Origin: Hofstenia miamia
Taxonomy: Eukaryota > Xenacoelomorpha > Acoela
Assembly (NCBI GenBank): GCA_004352715.1
Contig: SCFE01000090.1
Span: forward strand, 258,767 to 322,766
Direction of reading: 5' to 3'
Length of the DNA: 64,000 bases
How positions within the stretch are numbered: position 1 is the stretch's first letter; each line of letters begins with the position of its first letter. Under the pieces are notes generated by a model. The model searched no databases. It was given only the letters and a program-made list of their open reading frames with translations, and was not told where the DNA came from. The translations under genes were made by a program, and so were the position numbers. Below are positions 47,457 to 59,559 of this stretch, piece by piece.

Positions 47457-47787
47457 GTGGCTGGTAAAAACTTAGCTAGAAACTCGATTGACTCTGCAGA
47501 AGGTTTAATTAGTGTTCAGTACAGCCACGATTCCAAGAAACAGTTTAAATTAGAACTTTTAACTTTTACAGATGTAACATTGGTAATTCATCCAAGTAAC
47601 AGAACTACTTTTAGGTAAGAACCAAGATGACCAATTCCTATGGCTTCCAGCTGAAGCAGAGCTTCCAGAAGTAAAGTGCTTAACCTATTGACTGGTGCTA
47701 CCCTATCTGTCTCACTTGTTTAATTTCTATCTCAGTTCGAAAAAGCAACCTACTTCTCATTTTCATTGTTATCTCTCAGCTAACTAT
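47457..47787 (-). repeat. Antisense LTR fragment inside copy 2, ending at a single n
   Basis: Reverse complement of the last about 330 bp of an LTR of this family (begins TGTAGAATTGG; contains CCTTCTGCAGAGTCAATCGA on the other strand). It keeps CpGs lost in the neighbouring copies. Position 47788 is n; integrase sequence resumes after it. Confidence 0.75.
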
Positions 47788-47799
47788 NAGGTCTCTTAT

Positions 47800-49083
47800 T
47801 TGCCAAAAGCTACAACAATTGTTTGGTGATTCCCAAGTATTTTCAATGTGACCTTGTAAGAAAACTTCATGAGTGAGGCCACATTGGCATCATACAAACA
47901 GAGAACACATTCAACACTTGCTACATCACAATAGGAGTGCATGCCACCATTACAGAAGTTATCAATAAATGTGAGAAATGTCTACTGCAAAGTGCAAATC
48001 ATTTCCAGGAGCAAAGGGTGGAATTAGAAAGTCAACCAGGTGAATGACCCAATGATGTAGTCAACATGGATTTAGAAAAATTATCAAAAGATGGAGATGG
48101 CTACCAATACCTATTGGTCATGGTAGAGCATTTTACTAAGTGCACTCAGCTGATTCCTCTCAGTAGCATAATCACTGAAAGAGTTGGAGAAAAAATAGTC
48201 AAAGAATGGATACTTAAGCTGGGTCCTATGGAGAAGCTTATATCTGATCATGGCCTGAGATTCAAAAATAACCTAATGGACACATTAATCCCAGAATTTG
48301 AGGTGTTACATGAGTTCACTACTGCTTATCATCCACAAGTGAATGGTGTGGTTGAATGACTAAATCAGATATTAATTGAATTAATTAGAGTGGCTCTCTC
48401 TCATGCTGCAGGTAAGCAATGGAAACAGGTAATCAAAATAGTCCACTCTACTACTAAAGTAAGTCTGTTCAAGGCCATGTTTAGTTGCAAAGCCATTACA
48501 CCACTGTCTATGACTTTTCTGAACTGTCATAAGGCTAATTTAGAAGCCTATGTCTCACACATGATCCATGAAATGCAGGAAGTCCACCTCACTGTGTGCC
48601 ATAACAGTGATACATCAAAAACAGAATTTTAATAAGAAATTCTATGGTGAATCACATAAAAAAGGTGATAAGGTCTTTGCCTATTTTCAATGGCTAGTCA
48701 CTGATCACAACCAAGTGTGAAAGCTAGCAACCAATTGGCAAGGGCCATTTACAATTGAGAAGGTGCTCAATCACAACAATTACCCTTAATAATGGTAAAA
48801 CTGTTCATTTCCAAAGGCTTAAATGAGCCATGCAGGATATTGAAAATGTCATTATAGACAACAATAATGAATTCACACTAATAGATAATGGTAATGATAT
48901 ATATGAACAGTATGATGATTTATCTGAGTTTTGTGAAGAGGATTTTGATGATAGGACTATAAATAATAGTAATACTAATATAACTTATGTACTGCCCCAA
49001 TACAGGGCTAGATATAAAGAAAATTTTGATCAAAACATTTGGGACCTTAACCTGATCACTCTATTTAGGAATGATGAAACCTA
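47800..49083 (+). pseudogene. Copy 2: integrase with GPY/F module
   Basis: Zinc-binding part with H..H and INKCEKCLLQ (about 47870-47985), then the core YQYLLVMVEHFTKCTQLIPL, SDHGLRFKNNL (second Asp) and YHPQVNGVVE (Glu). The helix region is shortened relative to copy 1. The C-terminus has NWQGPFTIEKVLNHNN (GPY/F) and ends IWDLNLITLFRNDET with a stop at 49082. The TGA after NGVVE is again likely a CGA change. Confidence 0.8.
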
Positions 49084-49436
49084 AGAAAAAGTGAGTCACC
49101 AGCTACACAAACCTGCTGAAGAGTTAGAAGGAGGATGAAAAATAATGATGGGTCTGAAGTCCCTACTAGGTGTGGGAGATTACTGTCCCTGCTTGATGGG
49201 GCAAATGAGCAGAAATGTGGACACAGAGGTGGTGCTTAGCAGAGTCTGACATCATCAGGGCAATGACTTGCCTGGTGACTAGAAGAGCAGGTAGCAACTC
49301 AGGCATCCCAGTCTTGACACTGTATGGGGATACAACTGTCTCCATGAGATCAAGACAAGCTTGCACACCCTAGAGGCTTTAATATTAATAATAGTAATTG
49401 TACTCCTCATAGTGATATATTAAATGTAAATCAACC

Positions 49437-51882
49437 CCAATGAATGACTTGATAGTCCCTCCAAACTCCCAGCCTTCCTTCTCTTTTAAGTCCTCTATTA
49501 CCACTTCTACAATTCATTCACAGAAGGCCAAAGAAAGAAAAAAGAAAATGTCAAAGATTGGTGAAGAAATTTTACATCCCTATTTTATTGCCACCCAAAA
49601 AGCTACACACTTAGTTAAAGATAATGTGTCAGAGGAAACCAAGAACAAATTACACTGGACATGGAATGCAAAAAAGTTACAATCAATGTAATCCATTCAT
49701 CATGAATGCAGAGCAGAGATCCCAAGTAAACATATCATATGCTATGATTCAAAGATGTGTGAAGACTCAGTAGACATTATTTGAGAAGTACAGTACACAT
49801 GTCCTTTAATGAGAATTTTACTATTACACATTTATGCAAATTTTTGAACAATTGGAGGGACATCATGCAGTTTGAAGCAGTTAATATTGATTTTGCTGAT
49901 TTGTTAGTCATTTATTTTTGTCAGGGTCCACAAAATACAGCAACCCAACATTATGGAAAGTATTGAGATCACTTATCATTTGGCAAAGGTGGAAAAAATC
50001 AGATTAGTGATGATATTACATGAAGAATATGAAAATGATATTCCAGACCACATTGAAAGCCTGCATTTCCAGATGGAAAACTATAGTTTTCTACCAGGAG
50101 TCATACCATCCAATCAGTATGTACTATAATAATGTTATTTCTATTACTAAAGTCATATATATGAATTTATTAATGTGCAAGAAGATACCTATGCACAGAT
50201 TAGCTTTTGAGCAGAAATTACTCATAGACACCCCTCTACAATCACAAACAGTTGAATTGATAAACCCTAACATGCCAGGTTTAACATATGTAACTTACCT
50301 TTGGTCAAGTTTTGCTTTTTCACAAAGTACTTCAACACTGCAAGAAATTAAGGAAATCTGGAACAACATTAAAGCAGACAAGAACCCAGAAATCAAATAG
50401 CCCACAATTCAGATAAGCAGTCCAAACTCTCAATACTACCAATCCATAGAATGTCTGCTAGGAGAAATTCGAATTTCCTATGAAACAAAAGATCATAGAA
50501 ACTTTAAAGAACATTTGTTTTCAGAAAAGATCATTCCTGACATCTATGCCTGAGGGGCTGTGTGGATTTTAACTATTTTTCTCATGAAAATTCAAATGCT
50601 CACTCTTCCTATGGACATATCAACAAGGATAAGCTTAGTTAAACTTTCCACTAATGAGATTGTTGTTTGCCTGCTCAGCTGGAAAGCAAAAAATTGATTG
50701 TTTCACAAGTGCCTGTCACCTATGTCACCAGGAAAAAGTAAGTATATGTTTGGAGCTATTGCTGATACTAAATTTGGGAAATTAAGACAAAGATGTATTG
50801 GGTATGATGAAGTGGTGCCTCACAGAGTTGTTTTCAAAAGAGGATCTGGTACTTCTACAATTGCCTGGGCAACAACTGGCCTTAGACATAGAATGTACCA
50901 CTGCTCAAGTGGAAATTACCAGCAACCAGATTAACATAGCCAATTCTGGGACACAATAAGTGAAGCAAAAATTAACTATCCTTTGACAATTGGAACTGTG
51001 AGGCTTAGTGATGCCATCAGTTTTGCCAAGAATAGCCTTTTGTGCATGCCACCTCCTTGTATTGAAATGCCCCTTCTATTACCAAAATGGAAAGTAAAGA
51101 AGTGAAAGAAAAAGATTGTGGCTGATTTGTCTGATAAATTAAACTACATCAGTTCCAGTGCAGACACTAAGTGACTCAGTCAGATGTCTGAATATAAGGA
51201 AGTACATGAGAAGTTCATCAAAGGAGATAACAGAGAACATGTATTTAATGATTGCAAATTGACTATTAGAGAGATTTTTCAGTGAGGCTAACCCATTCAT
51301 GATCAGTTACAAAAGATAAGAGAGAAGATATTACAAATGAGTCCCAGAGTCCTTATACTCTTTTAAGCTGCAGGTGATCTCATGTGGATTAACAACATTG
51401 AGACTATTACATGCTATTATGATGTAACCAAGCAGATTGAAATAATAACCATGCTAAGAGCCAATGTCTCAGATCCAGAGCAAATGACACTTCAGCAAGT
51501 CACAGAATTTTGCTTGCTTTTTGTAGATCATGCTTCTCAGATGGACTCACTAAAGAAGGTATTCATAAATTTTTATCCTAACACTAACATCAATGCAAGT
51601 GATGCACATACTTCTGATACAGACACTCTAATGAAGTTAATGGTGGCACTCAAAGGCTTTTGCTTGTATAAATGATTTTATGATACATTCATGAGAAAAT
51701 TAAGCAGCATCTGCAGGAATTGCCCCTTCAGTGATTGGCTCACAAGTTTGCAGTTTTTCTTACTTAAGGATGAAGTTGTAACCCAATGAGAAGCTCTCAT
51801 GCAGATCCCAAAGATGCTCCAATATGCAGAAGTTACCAGTTGGGACAATGTAATAGCAATTGAACTGTCACCACAAGATTAA
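49437..51882 (+). pseudogene. Copy 2: extra ORF between integrase and 3' LTR, unknown product
   Basis: Unrecognised. Collinear with 36418-39458 but about 600 bp shorter; the block equal to about 37690-37835 of copy 1 and another stretch around 37900-38430 are missing or scrambled. Shared blocks include KIGEEILHPYFIATQKAT, HRLAFEQKLLIDTPLQSQTV, WDTISEAKINYP, SDPEQMTLQQVTEFC and DAHTSDTDTLMKLMVALKG. Differences are often conservative (D/E, V/I, R/K), which suggests that protein sequence was under selection before the copies died. It ends 16 bases before the LTR, as in copy 1. Confidence 0.65.
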
Positions 51883-51898
51883 ATCAAACAAGGGGGCA

Positions 51899-53884
51899 TG
51901 TAGAGTCACTCAGGAAACTGTGCCCATTTTAATTTCCTTTTTATTTCATTATTTGGATTTAATATAGTGATGTTAGGATGACATATTTATTTTTTAGCTT
52001 AATTCATGAAGCTAAAGTATTGTCCTCTTGATTTGGTGCTAATGTATTATTATTGCTCAATTTAATTTGCAAGGGAAAAACATTTTATTTGCTTTGCATT
52101 GTAAACAAAGACAGGTAATATTCATTTGTTTTGTATAAATATGAGAAACTATGTAGACTAAGGGCAATTGATGTTATCTCACTAAGGCTGCATTTGCTTT
52201 TCTTTACCATTATTATCATTATTACTTTGTTATGATAATTGACTAAGTTTCCAGCAACAATTTGGGGGTCACTCTTCTGTGCTGGGGATGATGACTAGTT
52301 CTCAGACAGTTAGCAGCCCAAATTGTGGACTGCAATAAGTTATGGCTACAGTTACATATAGATATAACAAACCTCTCATTTGAATTCAACATGAACATGG
52401 ACCTATAATTGATTAGACTGTGATGATATTATGCCATTGGCTAGTATGAATGCATGGTAATTACATGCTATTATTACATGAGCTGAGAGATAAGAAAACA
52501 ACTGAGATGTTTATTGTTTATTGAGCTAGATAATAATAAGTGAGACAAATAGGGTAGCACCTTTCAAGCAAGTTTATGAACATCTCTTGGACATCACTCT
52601 GGCTTGAAGCCATACAAATTGGTCATCCTGGATGTTTTCTTTCTAAACAGTTACTATGAGGGTCATTAGAAAAGTTCTCTGTATTGATGTGTTTCTGAAA
52701 GACTAGTGAATATCTGAGACAAATATGACAGTGATACTAAAAATAGCATATGATTCCTTGATAGAAATAGAAATTGCTTCTGTTTATTTGCCACAGAACT
52801 GATTTAAAAAGTTGTTGTTTTGTGTGAGCTGCTGAGCTTTGATTTAGCAGTCAGAATGTAGTATGGACCAAAGTGCTTTGCAAGCAAGTCTGCAAAAGCC
52901 TGATGTTTGACAACTGATCAAGTTTCACTTTCTTTTACAGAAATCACCATCTGAAACACACTCTCCTTTAAAAGAAGGCTTAGAAGATTTCTGCCCATTG
53001 TATGAGACAGTATGCAAGTGGCACAACCTTTTCAGCAATGGAACCATTGACGCACAAGATCCTCTGAGGTCTGGTTGCCCACAGACAGCATGTGATGAAG
53101 ATCATGTCAAACATGTTTGAGAACTCATTGAAAAGGATTGCTGTCTCACTTGTGAGAAAATTGCTTCAGAGATTGGCATCAGCTGTTTCAGTGTTCATGC
53201 AATTCTGAGAAACCATCTTCACAAGCAGAAGATCATTGCCAAATGGGTACCACATGTTCTCAATGAAGAGCATTGGGGAAACAGACTTCAAATCTGTGCA
53301 TCTCATGTATGACATTTCAGATGTGAACATAACAGTTTCCTTCATCAAATTGTGGCTACCCACACCAAATGTGATGTTGTTCAACTTCTGACAGAGAAAT
53401 ATGGTTGGGAAGACTTGAACACCCACCTTATTCACCAGACTTCTCACCCTGTGACTTTTTTTGGTTTCCTCATGTGAAAGTCAATCTCCATGGTAAATGG
53501 TTCAAGACTTTTGAAGAGATCAACTGTGAGTTTCACTGAGAATGTGTTGCTCTGGACAGGCATGGGTCTGAGGATGGAATCAATGGCATGGTGAGACGTT
53601 GGAATAAGTGCATTGAAAGTAATGGCGAATATTTTGAGTAGTGCATGTGTCATTTCAAAATATATATTTTGCTGGATATCTTATTTTTTATATTTTAGGC
53701 TCTAGAACTGAATACAGAGAACTTTTCTAATTACCCTCATAGTTAGCTGGATGAATTACAGATGTTTTTCTATATGTTTATTTATTGCTAGAATCAGGGC
53801 CACTACAAGATGGTCACTTTTGAAACCTTCTGCTGTGACATTAAGTTCCCCAGTGCTGTTCTAGTTCCAGCCCCTGATTCTACA
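51899..53884 (+). repeat. Copy 2: 3' LTR, split by a mariner
   Basis: TGTAGAGTCACTCAGG to CTGATTCTACA. Without the mariner and one TA it is about 901 bp, like the 5' LTR. Confidence 0.85.
52657..53739 (+). mobile_element. Mariner element with degraded transposase
   Basis: 1,083 bp, flanked by TA (52655-52656, 53740-53741). Ends TGAGGGTCATTAGAAAAGTT and AACTTTTCTAATTACCCTCA. The transposase reads SGCPQTACDEDHVKHV, ELIEKDCCLTCEKIASEIGI (DNA-binding helices) and KWVPHVLNEEH. The region of the catalytic Asp residues is rearranged. The C-terminus has RWNKCIESNGEYFE and a stop at about 53640. Dead copy. A truncated copy of the same insertion is at 41918-42228. Confidence 0.85.
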
Positions 53885-54385
53885 GCATCTACAAAGCCTG
53901 TATTTATTTCAACTTTACGAATTTTTTTCCTATATTTATTAACAGTTTGTGTTGGTTTCGTATCTTTGTATGAATGGAACAAACATTTTTCACTTTTTAT
54001 CATTCTATTATGATGAATATGCTTTAAAATCTAATTGCTAAAAAAAAGAGTGATGGTGCCATCTATCATGTTCTTTGCAACTTTTGGACAAATGGAGGAG
54101 AGTCAGGACATTCTACTTGAGTGCTTTCAGATATATTTTGGCATTTAAATGATGCACTTTGTGTGTCCCACTATTTAGTTCATTGCTTTCATAACTTTTT
54201 GCACCAAAATTCAAATTTTCAAATAACATTAATAATGCCTCTGCAGCTTCTTCCTTGTTGTACTTAGCAAATAGCTGATGAAGCAAGATAATTTTTTGCA
54301 TCTTCTTGTTCTGAGATACCTCTAAAAATCTCATTTTAAAGTTTTTCTTGGAGCAATATTTTTGTAGAATTGTGGGGTGCATCTA
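53885..54385 (-). pseudogene. Minus-strand LINE ORF1, 5' part
   Basis: Just outside the GCAT duplication the frame reads KKIRKVEINTGFVDA and resumes across the retrotransposon as INNTAEDEF. The plus-strand LINE at 58.7 kb has SINTGLIGAFKSTD in the same place, so this is a LINE ORF1 of the SGNH type. Further upstream, 54382-54113 (minus) encodes an 89-residue Lys-rich stretch (MQKIILLHQLFAKYNKEEAA), possibly its N-terminus but not recognised by itself. Confidence 0.55.
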
Positions 54386-57300
54386 GCAGCTCAAGCAGTA
54401 CAAAGGTTGTAGAAGATTACTATTGCCAAGAGCAACCCATGCTCTAACAAAACAAATGAAGATCAGTAGTTTGCCAATTTCATTGTTGAAAAAAGTAATT
54501 CCAAGACGGCAGTTAAAGTAGTGACCAATTCACATGGCATCTTGTCAAAGCCAAGTCATTAGAATCCATCCTTACAATCCAAGGTGCTAGTCATGTGTCT
54601 CAAGTCGTAATTTCTAGTGCAATAAAACCAATTTAACCCAGTGTTTATCTTCTCAGCTCATGTAATAAAGATATTAAATAACATGTAATTACCATGTATT
54701 CATGTACACCAACAGTATAGTATATTCACATTGTGTGATAGTATGTGCATGTTCATTCAATAGATGTTCTTTTATTTCCTATGCCTATTGGTAGCCTAAA
54801 GCAACCACAATATTGGCTTGCATCTGTCATGGAGCAAGTTATCACCCCAGGCACAGCAGAGTTCTTCCCACATTATTGCTGGATCTTACAATTGCATTAT
54901 TATAAAATTCATACCAAAGCTAAAAAGGTTAGTAAATGAAAAAATAATAAAAGAGCAAATGTTATCCAGTGAGAATGAAATTTATTTGACGTTTGATTAC
55001 ATTGAGTTCCCTATTTATTACAAGAAAAGGTAAATATTTACTGTTTTACAAAAGTTAGCTTGTTTCCTTTGCAAATTAACTGAGCAATTACATGTAATCA
55101 ATAGCTTGAGGGGACAATTACCAAATTTGAAACCTAAGTTCAAAAAGATTACAAACTAATAAAATCACTAAATTAAATAGCACCAAATTAATAGGAGAGT
55201 AGAGTGCCTAAAATCAAATAAAGATTAAACAAAGGCCCTGAGTGACTCTACACTTTGACACAACTTGTTGCTCAATGTGAAATATCACAAATATTGTTAT
55301 AGATTTAGCTTCTGCTTAGCTTAAAAAATTAACCCTAAACATTCTAATGTGTGCTTAAAGTCACAAACAACTTTCTTGTAAATTCTGGATTTTGCCACAT
55401 TTATGAGCATGTGTGATTCCTTATTATGGTGAACATTTGTGCAAAAATAACAGTGTGTGACAAAAAATATTATTTTCAGTGTTTATCATCATTTTGATGT
55501 TGCTAAAAGCAAATTTGAGGTTATTTTCACATTAGAAACCATAATTTAGGAAATACTATGAAATTTTTTGTATGGCCTCAATAGATGATTGAATTTAGAA
55601 ATTGGAAATTGTATTATCATGGAGACACCAATAATCCTCAAATGACTTTTATAATTGTACAAAACATCTAATTATATTTTGATTTTAATGTCAGCAGATG
55701 TCATCAGATCCAAAAGACGTGAAGTCAAAACATAATCTAAATTGGATGTTTTTAAAATTCCTTTAATTGAGATATTATCAAGCAAAAGATTTTAAGCAAA
55801 CTGTTCATTAGTCATTAAATAACAAATACATAGATTTTTATTCATTTTTCTGAACCTACAGAAGCATACAAAGCCAAATTGTACTCACAATGTGTTTTTT
55901 CTGTAGATTTCAATATATTTTAGATATACCCACACTCATTTAAAAACTCTCTTTAGTAACTGGTGCAATTTTCCCATTACTTATCATTGAACAAATCTAA
56001 ATTTTTAGGAAAAACATTCAATTGACATTTCAGAAAATGAAGTTTAGTAGAAATTCCTGGCAATATCATATTGCTTCATTGTAATTAAGAGAAATTCAAT
56101 ATATCTCATGTAAGGATTTATCTTTGCAAATAATGAATTCAAATCCTTTTCAAATTGATAATGGAGAACCTGAGAATATATGACAGAAAAATCCTTATCA
56201 GATTCACTCACTTTTTTTGAAAATTTTTTATAGCTTAGACATGTGTACTTTAATGTAAGAACATTTAATTTTAGGAGGTCAATGCTGTGAGGTATAGTTT
56301 CACAAGATAATTTGATTAAGGGATGTGCATGAAAACCCCTTCTTCATAGAGAAAAACTACAGTCAATATAGCAAAAGCTATTGATCTTCAACTAATCCAA
56401 TACCTGATAAATGCCAAAAAATTCTAAAAAATTTTCATGTGCTCCAGAATATTTTGTTTGTCTCATCACTATAGTTGTAAATTGTTGATTTTTCAGAATA
56501 TTGCATATGCAAATGCAACAGAACAAATTCACACAAGTCTTGCATTTATATGCCATTATATCTGCAGAAAAAACATGAATAATGTTGTCATAGGCACAGA
56601 CCCATTTGATGTAAATTGCAAACAAAGCATTAACATTTGTATATTTTAGTATTCCAATATATTTCTCTCTGAATTTTAAAATTTAACAATACAAAATAAT
56701 AATATTGTGATTTAAGCTCTTATCTGTTGATTTCATTCACTGACAATAAAAATATATATATATATATTTATTCACATACTGAGAACAATTAAAATACTAT
56801 CAAGGTAAATTTTAAGTCATGGGGCTCAAATTGAAAACCATTCACCTGTAAATGGTTAGGACAAATTGATAAATCATATTCATTTATTCATTAATTCAAA
56901 ATTTTGCTATTGTTTTAAACAATTAATTAGTAAAATTATTTTATTTATTCCAAAAATAGATTATTAACTATATTAATTTTGAAGTGAAATATTAACTTTT
57001 TGTTAGCTAATGACTTTTAAATTAAGCCCTACATAATCACTTAAAATGTATTTTTACAACTTTGGGAATGATTTGCATTTGTTGTTAAATATATAAACTA
57101 CTAATCCTCTGAAACAAATAATATTTAAAACTCAGCTTGCACCATAATCACTCCTCTTAATGTTAATCTTAGTTGTAGCAATTCAAGCAATTTGATTGGC
57201 TGAATTGTTATAGAACAACTCTTATAAGTAATATGGCAATCAAGATTGAGAATTTCTTAGTTTATTATTGAATTCAGCATGATTGTGGTTACCTACAACT

Positions 57301-58560
57301 AAAATGCACTAAAGTTAATGTTGGCAGAGTTTGATTACTCCCATTGTAGAAGACGTTTTGGGTAACTATAAGAATGTGGTGTCATGTTATATTTTGCTTA
57401 AATACTTGATAAATAATAGTAAATAGTTCAAATCAAAAAAGAATTAATTGTTTCTGTTATAATATTTATTGTCTAATATAGTCCAATTTCAGATTAACAG
57501 AAATAAGAAATAATAAAGAACCCACCCAAACCACCCTGTTGACTGACACCCCCTTCAAGAGAATTTAAATTTAATTGACATTGCTGTGTGGAATTTTTGA
57601 TGCTCTTTCTGAAAACTTCATTTCATGAAGATCAGTTATAAATAGACTGAACTATGATCTTCCAAAGATTGGGTATATGAAATTAGGAAATTTAAATACA
57701 GACAGTTAAACTATAGGTTGCTAGAGGTCGCATTGAGAAACTAGGTCTAAGTGGAAGTGATGTTATTTTGGGAATAATTTATGGACCCTGTTGCTCATAT
57801 TTTGAATATTTACTTAAGAGACAAGTTGTTTGAATTGACTTAGTGATTCATTAGACTTCGTAAGGCAAAAATTGTTTAATGAAAAGTAGATAGAAAATCT
57901 AAGATTCTTAAAGATATTATTACCATAAAATTTGTAAGTTATAAGCATGGTGAAACAACACTTGGGTGGGTGAGTTGTGGAGGATGGGCAGTTAGTAAGG
58001 GCCATTAAAAAATAGTGCATCACCTACTATATTTGAATGAATTTCTGCTTTCATGTAACAGCCATCTTGTAAATTTTCTATTCTAACAATATAAATGTTT
58101 AGATAGGCAGTACTCTGCCCATTCTTATCCCATTTCTTAGCTGTTTTCACCATTCTTTAGAACTCGTTCAGTTCTATAATACAATGCTATTATTATATTT
58201 TTAATCACTATTCCCTTTGAGTAATTAACACTAATTACAACTTTCAAATTTCTCCTAAATGACAGACTGATGCATTTCTGAAAGCCAATACTTTCTAGCA
58301 TTTAAAGTTATGGACTAATGTTATATACCAAAATGTGTGTACTGACTAGCTCCATGTGAAACTGTTTTTATTTTTCAAATTTATCTATACTGGTTGCACA
58401 GTGTTGGCCAAAAGAAATTATTGATTTTTCCCTTTTGTAAGAATTCATTATTATAATTAATAAAAAAACACAACTGAAGCTCTCCTGCACCTTTTCAAAA
58501 ACTCTCTCAGTTCTACATCAGTCCCTGCCACTAGTCCTACTTATTCACCATCCTCAGAAG
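54386..58560. other. No gene recognised
   Basis: About 4.2 kb of AT-rich, CpG-poor DNA. Only short frames without recognisable motifs; an (AT)n run at about 56753-56767. Confidence 0.5.
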
Positions 58561-58679
58561 AAACTCCATCATATATTCCTTTTAATGAAAAAAACACCAG
58601 ATTGCCTTCACCTTCTCCTCATCAATATGAATCTTTCAGATGATATCATCCAGGAAATCACTCACCTCAACCTCAAAAT

Positions 58680-59300
58680 GTCCGTCAACAACACACTCAT
58701 CTCAAACCTCGTTTATCTGTAAAATCTATCAAGACTGGAACTACCTCTCTCATCATTGGAAGCAGTATCTTCAAGTATGTCTGTTTTCACAATATTTCTT
58801 TAAATCAAACAGCAACAATTCACTCATATCCTGGTTACAAACTCTCTCAGAGGATCCAGAATTATTCTACAATGCACATCAACTCCGTTTCCATAAATAC
58901 AGGCCTCATTGGTGCATTCAAATCTACCGACATCAAACAATTTCAACAGAAGACCTTGTATCTTTAATCCATTGAAAATTCACTCCGTGGTTCATTTATT
59001 TTCTAGAAATTACTCCAGTCTGCAAACATTCTGCTCTACAGAAGAATCATGTCATCACTAGATTTAGTGAAGCCTTATCACGTCTCTCTACTAATAAATT
59101 CAATGTTATTCAAGTCTTCAAAAGCTTTCAGAATTCACCATGAAGTATCAACTCCAACCTCTTTGCCCATAATGGAATCCACATATATCATCAAGGAATT
59201 GCTCATATCACTTTCGTTTTAAAAGGATTCTTCCAACCTTGCCTAATTTCTCACTCTTCATTTCGAATTCCAAATGTCACCTATCTAATGCTGCCAATTC
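58680..59300 (+). pseudogene. LINE ORF1 with SGNH-esterase-like domain
   Basis: A frame reads KTGTTSLIIGSSIFKYV (the G-D-S block, here G-S-S), IHSYPGYKLSQ (the block-II Gly), SINTGLIGAFKSTDIKQF, FLEITPVCKHSALQKNHVI and, near 59168, HNGIHIYHQGIAHITF, which supplies the His of the D-x-x-H block (usual Asp is His here). Such esterase ORF1 proteins occur in CR1/L2-type LINEs. Frame changes at about 58930-58990 and one TGA at 59141 show decay. Confidence 0.65.
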
Positions 59301-59559
59301 TTCAAATCATCGCACTCTTCTTCCATTGCCTCCTTCATTTAAATTATCATGAACATGTACAGGAAAAAGCTAAATTTTATTATATATTATTTAGTTATTT
59401 ATGTAATGTTACAAAACTTACCTCTATTATATAAATCCACATCCACATGCTTCAAAACATCCCCATTTAACATATTATACATATACAGTTAAATTCAGTA
59501 CTCTTCTTTCTTATCACCTCAATAACTATTTTTATTCCATAAGATTATTTCTTTCAGGA

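Larger units (their letters stand above)
42522..53884 (+). mobile_element. Ty3/gypsy-type retrotransposon, copy 2 (both LTRs, TSD GCAT)
   Basis: 5' LTR, primer site, gag, protease, RT, RNase H, integrase, extra ORF, polypurine tract AACAAGGGGGCA, 3' LTR. GCAT lies directly outside both ends (42518-42521, 53885-53888). A mariner (52657-53739) splits the 3' LTR, and an antisense LTR piece (47457-47787) plus one n sits between RNase H and integrase. Every ORF is broken by stops. Confidence 0.9.
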
